Part shown: positions 8,549 to 18,665 of the stretch, piece after piece
How the letters are laid out: each line of letters starts with the position of its first letter
How positions within the stretch are numbered: the first letter of the stretch is position 1
NCBI RefSeq assembly: GCF_025602895.1
Contig: NW_026516215.1
Span: forward strand, 372,001-436,000
DNA length: 64,000 nucleotides
Direction: 5' to 3'
Source: Polychytrium aggregatum
Lineage: Eukaryota; Chytridiomycota; Chytridiomycetes; Polychytriales
The notes under the pieces: model-generated
What the model saw: the letters and a program-made list of their open reading frames with translations, nothing else
What the model was told of the DNA's origin: nothing
Databases searched by the model: none
Position numbers and translations under genes: made by a program

Positions 8549-9606
8549 TGGTAGCATCGGACGATCCCGCCGTCAATGCCTGTCTCCAGGCCCTTGAACA
8601 ACTATCGCTCGAGGACCGCGCCCTGGTCCTCTCCGCCCTGACTGCCCAGCCGAATCTCCCCACGGTCCCTCCCGGTTTCAAGCGTCCCAAGATCCCGCTC
8701 CCCGACGCCTTCACTGGCGAGCGTAAGGCTGCTGTCGTTGACGAGTTTGTCTTCTCAATGACCGAGTACATTGCCTTCCACAGTCTCGATGACGCCACCG
8801 CTGTCGCCACCGTCGCCATGAACCTCAAGGGCAAGGCCAAGACCTGGTGGCGCCTCTGGTCCCAGGGCAAGCAACTCGACAACCTGACCCCGGCCGCCGT
8901 CCTGTCCCTCGTCCGCGACACCTTCCTTCCGTCCACCTCGCTGCGCACCACCGAGGATGAGTTCGAAGCACTGCGCCACACCGGCTCCGTCGAGCAGTTC
9001 AACTCTCGCTTCCGCGATCTCCTCCTCGAGCTGCCCCACTTCAGCAACAACCGCCAGAACCTGCAGCGCTACCTCACCAAGCTCAAGCACAGGGTGCGCA
9101 TCGAAGTCGAATGGAAGCTTGACTCCAACACAGCCACCCTCGAAGATGCCATGGCCCTCGCCGAGCGATACGAGTCCATTATGGGTCAATCGCAACCCCT
9201 GATGCAGCAGCCCGCTCGCACTCAGTTCCGCGATCAACCCTTCCGCGAGCTCCAGTTCCAGCGACCTCCTCTCTTCCGCGCTCCACCTGGTCAGCCGCAG
9301 TTCCGCCCAATGGTCCGTCCTCCTCGTCCCGCCTTCCAGCCGACCCAGCCTCCCGCACGTGACCCCAACGCCATGGACCTCGACAACGTCGACATGCGCC
9401 CGATCAAGAAGCTCACCGACCGCGAGAAGGAGTACCTCCGCCGTAACGGAGGCTGCTTCCGCTGCCGCAAGTTCGGCCACATCGCCTCGCAGTGTCCCTT
9501 GAACCAGCCCCGCATCAACGCCATCGTCGAGACCGCCGACCAGGCCACCTTCTACGAAGATCAGGGAAACGACGAGGCGGCAACCCCTGGATACTACGAC
9601 CTCTGA
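8548..9606 (+). CDS. Gag, element A
   Basis: 352 residues. The ATG spans the LTR/primer-site border. Helical Gag core (about 50-200) with the family motif around W-W-R-L-W, a Pro/Arg/Gln-rich region (about 215-270), then the zinc knuckle C-F-R-C-R-K-F-G-H-I-A-S-Q-C. Forms particles and binds RNA. The 3' end overlaps pol, which is reached by a -1 shift at 9564-9570. Confidence 0.94.
   Translation: MVASDDPAVNACLQALEQLSLEDRALVLSALTAQPNLPTVPPGFKRPKIPLPDAFTGERKAAVVDEFVFSMTEYIAFHSLDDATAVATVAMNLKGKAKTWWRLWSQGKQLDNLTPAAVLSLVRDTFLPSTSLRTTEDEFEALRHTGSVEQFNSRFRDLLLELPHFSNNRQNLQRYLTKLKHRVRIEVEWKLDSNTATLEDAMALAERYESIMGQSQPLMQQPARTQFRDQPFRELQFQRPPLFRAPPGQPQFRPMVRPPRPAFQPTQPPARDPNAMDLDNVDMRPIKKLTDREKEYLRRNGGCFRCRKFGHIASQCPLNQPRINAIVETADQATFYEDQGNDEAATPGYYDL
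8549..8560 (+). other. Primer-binding site of element A
   Basis: TGGTAGCATCGG follows the LTR with no spacer. TGG pairs with the tRNA CCA end. The implied acceptor strand ends ...GCUA-CCA, which fits the A1:U72 end of a eukaryotic initiator tRNA-Met; the tRNA itself was not seen. The same 12 nt occur at 14075 (B), 28614 (C), 27110-27099 minus (D) and 28045 (G). Confidence 0.75.
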
Positions 9607-12600
9607 AGGACCCGGCGAGTTGCCGCCATCCGACTCCGACCCCCGACGCTGAACTATTGACTCTCGCCACCGGACCTCACCTGATCAACTCTCTCATCGA
9701 CGAACCCCACCGCATTGCCGCCAACCACGGCAAGGGACTGCTTGTGATCGACGCCACCCTCAACGGCTCCCCGATCACCGTCCTCATCGACCCTGGTGCG
9801 ACCAACTCGCACATCTCCGAGACCCTCGCCTCGACCCTCGACCTTCGAACCAAGACCACCGCCAACGCCGTCACGATGCCCAACGGCAAGTCCTTCCCGT
9901 CCTCCGTCACCGATCCCGTCGACCTCACCATCCACGACTACCACGCCCGCATCAACCTCTTCACCGCGCCACTCACCTGGGACGTTATCCTCGGCAAGAA
10001 CTGGCTCGACCAGACCAACCCCGAGATCGACTGGCCCTCCAACCGAATCAAGTTCTCGATCGACGGGAAGCACCACACTTGGACGGCATCGCGACCCGAC
10101 ACCGGAATGCCACTCACGACCCTCGAACTCCGATCCCAGTACCACATGTCGACCCAGCAGATCAACGCACTGGCTTCGACTCCCGGCGCCGTGTATGTTT
10201 GTACTCTGAGCAGTGACTTGAATACAGTTGCTGTTGAACCCTACGACCCCGTTGCCCAACTTGCCCGTGTCCTCGAACCACTGACCCCCGAACACCGATC
10301 CATCATCGCAAAGTACCGCGATGCCTTCAACGAACTCAAGGAACTCCCGCCTCACCGACCCGGCATCGACATGAACATCCGACTCGACGACTCTGCCAAG
10401 CCAACCTGGTCGTCGCTCTACCAAATGTCGGCCGAAGAACTCGCTCGTCTCAAAGACGAACTCGACCGATTGCTCCGGATCGGCCACATCCGCAAGTCCG
10501 TCTCGCCCTTCGGCGCACCGATCTTCTGGGTCAAGCAGGGCGACAAGTTCCGACTCGTCTTTGACTTCCGCGCCCTCAACAAGATCACCGTCAAGGACCG
10601 CACCGCGCTGCCCAACATGCGCGAGATCATCGACCGCCTGTCCAAGTGCCGTGTCTTCTCCAAGCTCGACTTGCAACGCGGATTCCACCAGATCCGCATT
10701 GCCGACGCCGACACCCCCAAGACGGCCTTCAGGACCAAGTACGGCCACTTTGAGTGGCTTGTGATGCCCTTCGGCCTCGCCAACAGTCCCTCCGTGTTCC
10801 AAGCCGCGATGAACGACATCTTCCGCGAGTTCATCGACGACTTTGTGTTCGTCTACATCGACGACATCCTGATCGCATCCGAGGACGAGGACCAGCACAT
10901 CCGCCACATCGAACTGGTCCTCGACAAGATCCACCGACACGGCTTCAAGATCCGACCCGAGAAGTGTTCGTTCTTCAACTCGACCGTCACCTATCTCGGC
11001 TTCATCATCGGCGAAGGACGCATCCAAGTGCATCCCTCGCGCATCGACGCCATCAAGAACTACCCGCGACCAACGACCGAACACGAACTCCGCAGCTTCC
11101 TCGGCTTGACCAACACCATCATGAGCTTTGTCCCTGGCTACGCTGCCCTCGCCGGTCCACTCTCGACTCTGATCACCACCCGCTCCGCCAACTCGACCAA
11201 GTCCGTCGTCTGGGACGACAACGCCATCGCCGCCTTCGAGCAGCTCAAGTTGCTCTCGCCTCAGTCGCTGCACATGGTCAACCCGGACAAGGACATTCAC
11301 CTCTTCACCGACTGGTCCGAGTCAAGCGCATCGATTGGTGGATGGATCGGGCAGGACATGGACGGATCCGGCACGGTGCGCCCCATCGCTTTCAACTCGC
11401 AGAAACTGCACGGATCCGAACTCAACTACTCGCCCTACAACGGCGAGCTGCTGTCGATCACCCGCCACCTCGACAAGTTCAAGAACTACCTCGTCGGCCG
11501 CAAAGTCTTCCTCCACACCGACCAGAAGGCGCTCAAGCACATCCTCGACTCCAAGACCCTCAACAAGCGCCAACAGCGAGCCATCGACACGATGCTGGAC
11601 TTTGACCTCGAGATCCAGTGGATCCCCGGCTCGTGGAACAAGGTCGCCGACGTGCTCTCGCGCACACCGACAGCCATCTCCAAGGCCGTCCAAGTCTCGA
11701 TCATCAACGCGATTGTCAACCTCGGACCCTCGCCCGACGATCTCTTGGACACCATCCGCACTCAGTACAGCTCCGACCCGATCCTGTCAGCACTGATCTC
11801 GGTCCTCCGCGACAACTCGACCGACGGACTCAAGCCGTGGATGAAGGCACAGCTGCACCGCTTCTCACTTCGACACGGGATTCTCTACTTCGACTCGACC
11901 CGCATCTGCATCCCCGGCAAGGACCTCCGCATCTCGATCATCAAGGACCACCACGACTCTGTCTGTGCAGCTCACCCCGGCACCAACACGCTCTACAAGG
12001 CCATCTCGACACACTACTACTGGCCCGCCATGTCCAAGGACATTGCCGAGTGGGTCTCGCACTGCGACATCTGCCAGCGAGCCAAGATCCGACGACAACA
12101 AGCATACGGTCACTTCTCCCGGATCCCTGTGGCCACCCGCAAGATGGACACTGTCGCCCTCGACTTCATCCTCGGACTCCCGCCTGTCACGGACTCACTC
12201 TCGGGACGCACCTTCAACTCGATCACGATCTTTGTCGACTCCCTCACCAAGTACGTCGTCCTGGTTCCTGGCAACAAGACCGACTCGGCCGAAGACGTCG
12301 CCCGCCAGTACTTCCGCGATGTCTTTGTGCACTTTGGACTCGCCGGCACTTTCATCTCGGATCACGACACACGCTTCCGGTCGGCCTTCTGGACAGGACT
12401 TAACACTCTGCTCAAGACCGAACTCCGGATCGCCTTTGCCCACCACCACGAGGCCGCCGGACAAGTCGAACGCTTTGTGGCAACCGTCGCCGAGGCCATC
12501 CGCTGTTCGACTCTGGCCCTCGGCTCCCGCTGGATCGATCAAGTGCCATACATCCAGTTCGCGCTCAACTCACACAGCTCAGCTTCGACTGGACATTCGC

Positions 12601-13301
12601 CCTTCTTCCTGATGCACGGTCAGCATCCTCGCACTCCTGCCAACACCGACATCATCGCCGAGTCCAACCCTGCAGCACAGTCGATCGAGGAGATGCAAGC
12701 GACTCTGGACTTGGTCTCGGACAACATCGGCAAGGCCCAGGACCGGGCCCTGTACTACGCCAACCGACATCGACGCGATATCAGCTACGACATTGGCGAC
12801 CAAGTCCTGATCGACACGACCGCGTATCACTTCAGCACGGACGACGTCACACCCTCCAAGATGCGGATGCCGTACTTGGGACCCTTCAAGATCATCGAGA
12901 AGATCGGAACGACTGGATATCGACTTCGACTCCCGAGGACCCTCCGATTTACAACCGAACTCCCCGCTTCCGCCCTCGTCCCCTACAACACACCATCGAC
13001 CGACCAACTTGTGTTTGATGAACCCGGACCCAACCACAACGACGAATCAGTGTTCGAAGCGATCATTGGACACAGGATCAACCGACGACGTCGACTTCCT
13101 GGATATCGACACGAGTTCTTGCTCCGCTGGCAGGGATACGACCCATCTTACGACTCGTGGGCACCACTGGCCGAACTCTTGGATGGAGGACTCGCAGATA
13201 TCCACGACTTCCTCAGCCGCAACCGCAACCTTCCGGAAATGGACACACTGATCGACCTTTGCCAAGCACAAGTGCAACGCAACTCGGGATCGAAAAATTG
13301 A
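9492..13301 (+). CDS. Pol (PR-RT-RNaseH-IN-chromodomain), element A
   Basis: The frame is open over 1269 codons from 9492; the translated part starts at the shift site (about 9570) as Gag-Pol. Protease motif V-L-I-D-P-G-A-T-N (residues 97-105 of the open frame), with D-P-G instead of D-S/T-G. Reverse transcriptase with Y-I-D-D at about 455-458, RNase H with F-T-D-W-S (Asp about 607). Integrase HHCC zinc finger and DDE core (A-L-D-F, S-D-H-D-T-R-F, Q-V-E-R-F). Ends in a chromodomain (W-Q-G-Y-D-P...D-S-W-A-P), which in this family reads histone marks to target insertion. No breaks. Confidence 0.94.
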   Translation: MSLEPAPHQRHRRDRRPGHLLRRSGKRRGGNPWILRPLKDPASCRHPTPTPDAELLTLATGPHLINSLIDEPHRIAANHGKGLLVIDATLNGSPITVLIDPGATNSHISETLASTLDLRTKTTANAVTMPNGKSFPSSVTDPVDLTIHDYHARINLFTAPLTWDVILGKNWLDQTNPEIDWPSNRIKFSIDGKHHTWTASRPDTGMPLTTLELRSQYHMSTQQINALASTPGAVYVCTLSSDLNTVAVEPYDPVAQLARVLEPLTPEHRSIIAKYRDAFNELKELPPHRPGIDMNIRLDDSAKPTWSSLYQMSAEELARLKDELDRLLRIGHIRKSVSPFGAPIFWVKQGDKFRLVFDFRALNKITVKDRTALPNMREIIDRLSKCRVFSKLDLQRGFHQIRIADADTPKTAFRTKYGHFEWLVMPFGLANSPSVFQAAMNDIFREFIDDFVFVYIDDILIASEDEDQHIRHIELVLDKIHRHGFKIRPEKCSFFNSTVTYLGFIIGEGRIQVHPSRIDAIKNYPRPTTEHELRSFLGLTNTIMSFVPGYAALAGPLSTLITTRSANSTKSVVWDDNAIAAFEQLKLLSPQSLHMVNPDKDIHLFTDWSESSASIGGWIGQDMDGSGTVRPIAFNSQKLHGSELNYSPYNGELLSITRHLDKFKNYLVGRKVFLHTDQKALKHILDSKTLNKRQQRAIDTMLDFDLEIQWIPGSWNKVADVLSRTPTAISKAVQVSIINAIVNLGPSPDDLLDTIRTQYSSDPILSALISVLRDNSTDGLKPWMKAQLHRFSLRHGILYFDSTRICIPGKDLRISIIKDHHDSVCAAHPGTNTLYKAISTHYYWPAMSKDIAEWVSHCDICQRAKIRRQQAYGHFSRIPVATRKMDTVALDFILGLPPVTDSLSGRTFNSITIFVDSLTKYVVLVPGNKTDSAEDVARQYFRDVFVHFGLAGTFISDHDTRFRSAFWTGLNTLLKTELRIAFAHHHEAAGQVERFVATVAEAIRCSTLALGSRWIDQVPYIQFALNSHSSASTGHSPFFLMHGQHPRTPANTDIIAESNPAAQSIEEMQATLDLVSDNIGKAQDRALYYANRHRRDISYDIGDQVLIDTTAYHFSTDDVTPSKMRMPYLGPFKIIEKIGTTGYRLRLPRTLRFTTELPASALVPYNTPSTDQLVFDEPGPNHNDESVFEAIIGHRINRRRRLPGYRHEFLLRWQGYDPSYDSWAPLAELLDGGLADIHDFLSRNRNLPEMDTLIDLCQAQVQRNSGSKN
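9564..9627 (+). other. -1 ribosomal frameshift signal, element A
   Basis: Gag codons CAG GGA AAC contain G GGA AAC (9564-9570) in phase. A 5-nt spacer is followed by a perfect 9-bp stem, GGCGGCAAC (9576-9584) with GTTGCCGCC (9619-9627), whose loop holds the gag stop TGA (9604-9606). Conserved in B (heptamer 15099-15105), C (29629-29635) and D (26095-26089, minus). Confidence 0.8.
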
Positions 13302-13325
13302 TGGTTTGACTTGAGCACAATTTTT

Positions 13326-13335
13326 CTGGGGGGGA
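13326..13335 (+). other. Polypurine tract of element A
   Basis: CTGGGGGGGA directly before the 3' LTR; the plus-strand DNA primer site of Ty3/gypsy elements. The same tract precedes the 3' LTR of B (18861-18870), C (33391-33400) and, on the minus strand, D (22333-22324). Confidence 0.85.
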
Positions 13336-13801
13336 TGTCACAGATCGCTCTGCCCGCCTAGCTGCACCGTCGCACTTGTGTCACTGTTTGCGTCGCACAC
13401 TTTCCTTTTCCTTTGTCCTGTGACGCCTTTCCTTTTTCCTTGCTCTCATGTTGCACACGCCGCTCTGTTTTCCCTGCATTTGTCATCGACCATGCATTAG
13501 TCAGACGCTGTGTCACCCGCATTTGTCAGCCACCGAGCATTTGTCAGACTTTCACATGTTTCTCCGGTTAGCCGTTGCTGCCTGGCTGCTGTCCCGCCGC
13601 CTCCGCTGCTTCGCCCCCGCTGCGGCAGGCTTCGCCTCCGGGACCGCCAGACAGATAAATAGCCCGCCTTCACCCGCTCATGTTTCTGGTCATCACCTTC
13701 GACCCCAGACACACTTGACTCTAGATCCTAGCCTCGCTAAGATCAATAAAACCCTTCTCTATCTTTTTCTTTTGATCTCCTCTTGATCCCGTGATCTGAC
13801 A
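13336..13801 (+). repeat. 3' LTR of element A (466 bp)
   Basis: Same sequence as 8083-8548 as far as I could compare. Contains GCATTTGTCA-like modules at 13476, 13494 (GCATTAGTCA), 13519 and 13537, TATA-like GATAAATAG at 13654-13662 and AATAAA at 13745-13750. Confidence 0.92.
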
Positions 13802-14074
13802 GCCACCGAGCATTTGTCAGACTTTCACATGTTTCTCCGGTTAGCCGCTGCTGCCTGGCTGCTGTCCCGGCGCCTCCGCTGCTTCGCCCCCGCTGCGGCA
13901 GGCTTCGCCTCCGGGACCGCCAGACAGATAAATAGCCCGCCTTCGCCCGCTCATGTTTCTGGTCATCACCTTCGACCCCAGACACACTTGACTCTAGATC
14001 CTAGCCTCGCTAAGATCAATAAAACCCTTCTCTATCTTCTTCTTTTGACTTCCTCTTGATCCCGTGATCTGACA
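13802..14074 (+). repeat. 5' LTR of element B, second part
   Basis: Begins with the duplicated GCCAC, continues CGAGCATTTGTCAG and ends CTGACA at 14074, where the gag ATG of B begins. Together with 7886-8082 it rebuilds one A-type LTR of about 465 bp. B-specific variants include TCTTCTTCTTTTGACTTCC near the end. Confidence 0.92.
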
Positions 14075-15141
14075 TGGTAGCATCGGACGATCCCGCCGTC
14101 AATGCCTGCCTCCAGGCCCTTGAGCAACTCTCGCTCGAGGACCGCGGCTTGGTCCTCTCCGCCCTGACCGCCCAGCCGAATCTCCCCACGGTCCCTCCCG
14201 GTTTCAAGCGTCCCAAGATCCCGCTCCCCGACGCCTTCACTGGCGAGCGTAAGGCTGCTGTCGTTGACGAGTTTGTCTTCTCAATGACCGAGTACATTGC
14301 CTTCCACAGTCTCGATGACGCCACCGCTGTCGCCACCGTCGCCACCGTCGCCATGAACCTCAAGGGCAAGGCTAAGACCTGGTGGCGCCTCTGGTCCCAG
14401 GGCAAGCAACTCGACAACCTGACCCCGGCCGCCGTCCTGTCCCTCGTCCGCGACACCTTCCTTCCGTCCACCTCGCTGCGCACCACCGAGGATGAGTTCG
14501 AAGCACTGCGCCACACCGGCTCCGTCGAGCAGTTCAACTCTCGCTTCCGCGATCTCCTCCTCGAGCTGCCCCACTTCAGCAACAACCGCCAGAACCTGCA
14601 GCGCTACCTCACCAAACTCAAGCACAGGGTGCGCATCGAAGTCGAATGGAAGCTTGACTCCAACACAGCCACCCTTGAAGATGCCATGGCTCTCGCCGAG
14701 CGATACGAGTCCATCATGGGTCAATCGCAACCACTGATCCAGCAGCCCTCTCGCGCTCCGTTCCGCGACCAACCCTTCCGCGAGCTCCCATTCCAGCGAC
14801 CTCCTCTCTTCCGCGCTCCACCTGGCCAGCCGCAGTTCCGCCCCATGGTCCGTCCTCCTCGTCCCGCCTTCCAGCCAACCCAGCCTCCTGCACGTGACCC
14901 CAACGCCATGGACCTCGACAACGTCGACATGCGCCCGATCAAGAAGCTCACCGACCGCGAGAAGGAGTATCTTCGCCGTAACGGAGGCTGCTTCCGCTGC
15001 CGCAAGTTCGGCCACATCGCCTCGCAGTGTCCCTTGAACCAGCCCCGCATCAACGCCATCGTCGAGACCGCCGACCAGGCTACCTTCTACGAAGATCAGG
15101 GAAACGACGAGGCGGCAACCCCTGGATCCTACGACCTCTGA
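14074..15141 (+). CDS. Gag, element B
   Basis: 355 residues, three more than in A: the codons for V-A-T are duplicated (D-A-T-A-V-A-T-V-A-T-V-A) by a 9-bp GCCACCGTC repeat at about 14331-14351. Other substitutions lie in the Pro-rich region (Q-Q-P-S-R-A-P-F). The zinc knuckle is intact. The frameshift heptamer is at 15099-15105 and the 9-bp stem is kept. Confidence 0.92.
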   Translation: MVASDDPAVNACLQALEQLSLEDRGLVLSALTAQPNLPTVPPGFKRPKIPLPDAFTGERKAAVVDEFVFSMTEYIAFHSLDDATAVATVATVAMNLKGKAKTWWRLWSQGKQLDNLTPAAVLSLVRDTFLPSTSLRTTEDEFEALRHTGSVEQFNSRFRDLLLELPHFSNNRQNLQRYLTKLKHRVRIEVEWKLDSNTATLEDAMALAERYESIMGQSQPLIQQPSRAPFRDQPFRELPFQRPPLFRAPPGQPQFRPMVRPPRPAFQPTQPPARDPNAMDLDNVDMRPIKKLTDREKEYLRRNGGCFRCRKFGHIASQCPLNQPRINAIVETADQATFYEDQGNDEAATPGSYDL

Positions 15142-18100
15142 GGGACCCGGCGAGTTGCCGCCATCCGACTCCGACCCCCGACGCTGAACTATTGACTCTC
15201 GCCACCGGACCTCACCTGATCAACTCTCTCATCGACGAACCCCACCGCATTGCCGCCAACCACGGCAAGGGACTGCTTGTGATCGACGCCACCCTCAACG
15301 GCTCCCCGATCACCGTCCTCATCGACCCTGGTGCGACCAACTCGCACATCTCCGAGACCCTCGCCTCGACCCTCGACCTTCGAACCAAGACCACCGCCAA
15401 CGCCGTCACGATGCCCAACGGCAAGTCCTTCCCGTCCTCCGTCACCGATCCCGTCGACCTCACCATCCACGACTACCACGCCCGCATCAACCTCTTCACC
15501 GCGCCACTCACCTGGGACGTCATCCTCGGCAAGAACTGGCTCGACCAGACCAACCCCGAGATCGACTGGCCCTCCAACCGAATCAAGTTCTCGATCGACG
15601 GGAAGCACCACACTTGGACGGCATCGCGACCCGACTCCGGAATGCCACTCACGACCCTCGAACTCCGATCCCAGTACCACATGTCGACCCAGCAGATCAA
15701 CGCACTCGCCTCGACTCCCGGCGCCGTGTATGTTTGTACTCTGAGCAGTGACTTGAATACAGTTGCTGTTGAACCCTACGACCCTGTTGCCCAACTCGCC
15801 CGTGTCCTCGAACCACTGACCCCCGAACACCGATCCATCATCGCAAAGTACCGCGATGCCTTCAACGAACTCAAGGAACTCCCGCCTCACCGACCCGGCA
15901 TCGACATGAACATCCGACTCGACGACTCTGCCAAGCCAACTTGGTCGTCGCTCTACCAAATGTCGGCCGAAGAACTCGCTCGTCTCAAAGACGAACTCGA
16001 CCGATTGCTCCGAATCGGCCACATCCGCAAGTCCGTCTCGCCCTTCGGCGCACCGATCTTCTGGGTCAAGCAGGGCGACAAGTTCCGACTCGTCTTTGAC
16101 TTCCGCGCCCTCAACAAGATCACCGTCAAGGACCGCACCGCGCTGCCCAACATGCGCGAGATCATCGACCGCCTGTCCAAGTGCCGTGTCTTCTCCAAGC
16201 TCGACTTGCAACGCGGATTCCACCAGATCCGCATCGCCGACGCCGACACCCCCAAGACGGCCTTCAGGACCAAGTACGGCCACTTTGAGTGGCTTGTGAT
16301 GCCCTTCGGCCTCGCCAACAGTCCCTCGGTTTTCCAAGCCGCGATGAACGACATCTTCCGCGAATACATCGACGATTTTGTGTTCGTCTACATCGACGAC
16401 ATCCTGATCGCATCCGAGGACGAGGACCAGCACATCCGCCACATCGAACTGGTCCTCGACAAGATCCACCGACACGGCTTCAAGATCCGACCCGAGAAGT
16501 GTTCGTTCTTCAACTCGACCGTCACCTATCTCGGCTTCATCATCGGCGAAGGACGCATCCAAGTGCATCCCTCGCGCATCGACGCCATCAAGAACTACCC
16601 GCGACCAACAACCGAACACGAACTCCGCAGCTTCCTCGGCTTGACCAACACCATCATGAGCTTTGTCCCTGGCTACGCTGCCCTCGCCGGTCCGCTCTCG
16701 ACGCTGATCACCACCCGCTCTGCCAACTCGACCAAGTCCGTCGTCTGGGACGACAACGCCATCGCCGCCTTCGAGCAGCTCAAGTTGCTCTCGCCTCAGT
16801 CGCTGCACATGGTCAACCCGGACAAAGACATTCACCTCTTCACCGACTGGTCCGAGTCAAGCGCATCGATTGGTGGATGGATCGGGCAGGACATGGACGG
16901 ATCCGGCACAGTGCGCCCCATCGCCTTCAACTCGCAGAAACTGCACGGATCCGAGCTCAACTACTCGCCCTACAACGGCGAGCTGCTGTCGATCACCCGC
17001 CACCTCGACAAGTTCAAGAACTACCTCGTCGGCCGCAAAGTCTTCCTCCACACCGACCAGAGGGCGCTCAAGCACATCCTCGACTCCAAGACCCTCAACA
17101 AGCGCCAACAACGGGCCATCGACACGATGCTGGACTTTGACCTCGAGATCCAGTGGATCCCCGGCTCGTGGAACAAGGTCGCCGACGTGCTCTCGCGCAC
17201 CCCGACAGCCATCTCCAAGGCCGTCCAAGTCTCGATCATCAACGCGATTGTCAACCTCGGACCCTCGCCCGACGATCTCCTTGACACCATCCGCACTCAG
17301 TACAGCTCCGACCCGATCCTGTCAGCACTGATCTCGGCCCTCCGCGACAACTCGACCGACGGACTCAAGCCGTGGATGAAGGCACAGCTGCACCGCTTCT
17401 CACTTCGACACGGGATTCTCTACTTCGACTCGACCCGCATCTGCATCCCCGGCAAGGACCTCCGCATCTCGATCATCAAGGACCACCACGACTCTGTCTG
17501 TGCAGCTCACCCCGGCACCAACACGCTCTACAAGGCCATCTCGACACACTACTACTGGCCCGCCATGTCCAAGGACATTGCCGAGTGGGTCTCGCACTGC
17601 GACATCTGCCAGCGAGCCAAGATCCGACGACAACAAGCATACGGTCACTTCTCCCGGATCCCTGTGGCCACCCGCAAGATGGACACTGTCGCCCTCGACT
17701 TCATCCTCGGACTCCCGCCAGTCACGGACTCACTCTCGGGACGCACCTTCAACTCGATCACGATCTTTGTCGACTCCCTCACCAAGTACGTCGTCCTGGT
17801 CCCCGGCAACAAGACCGACTCGGCCGAAGACGTCGCCCGCCAGTACTTCCGCGATGTCTTTGTGCACTTTGGACTCGCCGGCACTGTCATCTCGGATCAC
17901 GACACACGTTTCCGGTCGGCCTTCTGGACAGGACTTAACGCTCTGCTCAAGACCGAACTCCGGATCGCCTTTGCCCACCACCACGAGGCCGCCGGACAAG
18001 TCGAACGCTTTGTGGCAACCGTCGCCGAGGCCATCCGCTGTTCAACTCTGGCCCTCGGCTCCCGCTGGATCGATCAAGTGCCGTACATCCAGCTCGCGCT

Positions 18101-18665
18101 CAACTCACACAACTCAGCATCGACTGGACATTCGCCCTTCTTCCTGATGCACGGTCAGCATCCTCGCACTCCTGCCAACACCGACATCATCGCCGAGTCC
18201 AACCCTGCAGCACAGTCGATCGAGGAGATGCAAGCGACTCTGGACTTGGTCTCGGACAACATCGGCAAGGCCCAGGACCGGGCCCTGTACTACGCCAACC
18301 GACATCGACGCGATATCAGCTACGACATTGGCGACCAAGTCCTGATCGACACGACCGCGTATCACTACAGCACGGACGACGTCACACCCTCCAAGATGCG
18401 GATGCCGTACTTGGGACCCTTCAAGATCATCGAGAAGATCGGGACGACTGGATATCGACTTCGACTCCCGAGGACCCTCCGATTTACAACCGAACTCCCA
18501 GCTTCCGCCCTCGTCCCGTACAACACACCATCGACCGACCAACTTGTGTTTGACGAACCCGGACCCAACCACAACGACGAATCAGTGTTCGAAGCGATCA
18601 TTGGACACAGGATCAACCGACGACGTCGACTTCCTGGATATCGACACGAGTTCCTGCTCCGCTAG
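15027..18665 (+). pseudogene. Pol of element B, chromodomain truncated by a nonsense codon
   Basis: Same domain order as the A copy with protease, RT, RNase H and integrase frames intact. At 18663-18665 the Trp codon of the chromodomain (TGG in A, C and D) is TAG, so the product ends at F-L-L-R and loses most of the chromodomain. The rest of the frame downstream is still readable, so this is a single recent point mutation. Catalytic functions could remain; targeting probably would not. Confidence 0.9.

Larger units (their letters stand above)
8083..13801 (+). mobile_element. A-type Ty3/gypsy element A, complete and apparently intact
   Basis: 5719 bp: 5' LTR 8083-8548, gag, pol, polypurine tract, 3' LTR 13336-13801. 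The two 466-bp LTRs look identical. Flanked by the 5-bp target duplication GCCAC (8078-8082 and 13802-13806), which places the insertion inside the 5' LTR of element B. Both frames are intact and read the same as in copy D. It has every part needed for autonomous transposition, with chromodomain targeting. Confidence 0.94.

Noticed and set aside
9654-11300. 548-codon antisense open frame, present in all four A-type copies
   Set aside because: It is the reverse of pol codons rich in G/C at third positions, which rarely give antisense stops. Its composition (Val/Asp/Glu/Gly repeats) has no domain, and conservation is explained by pol. Same for the 283- and 261-codon plus-frame shadows.
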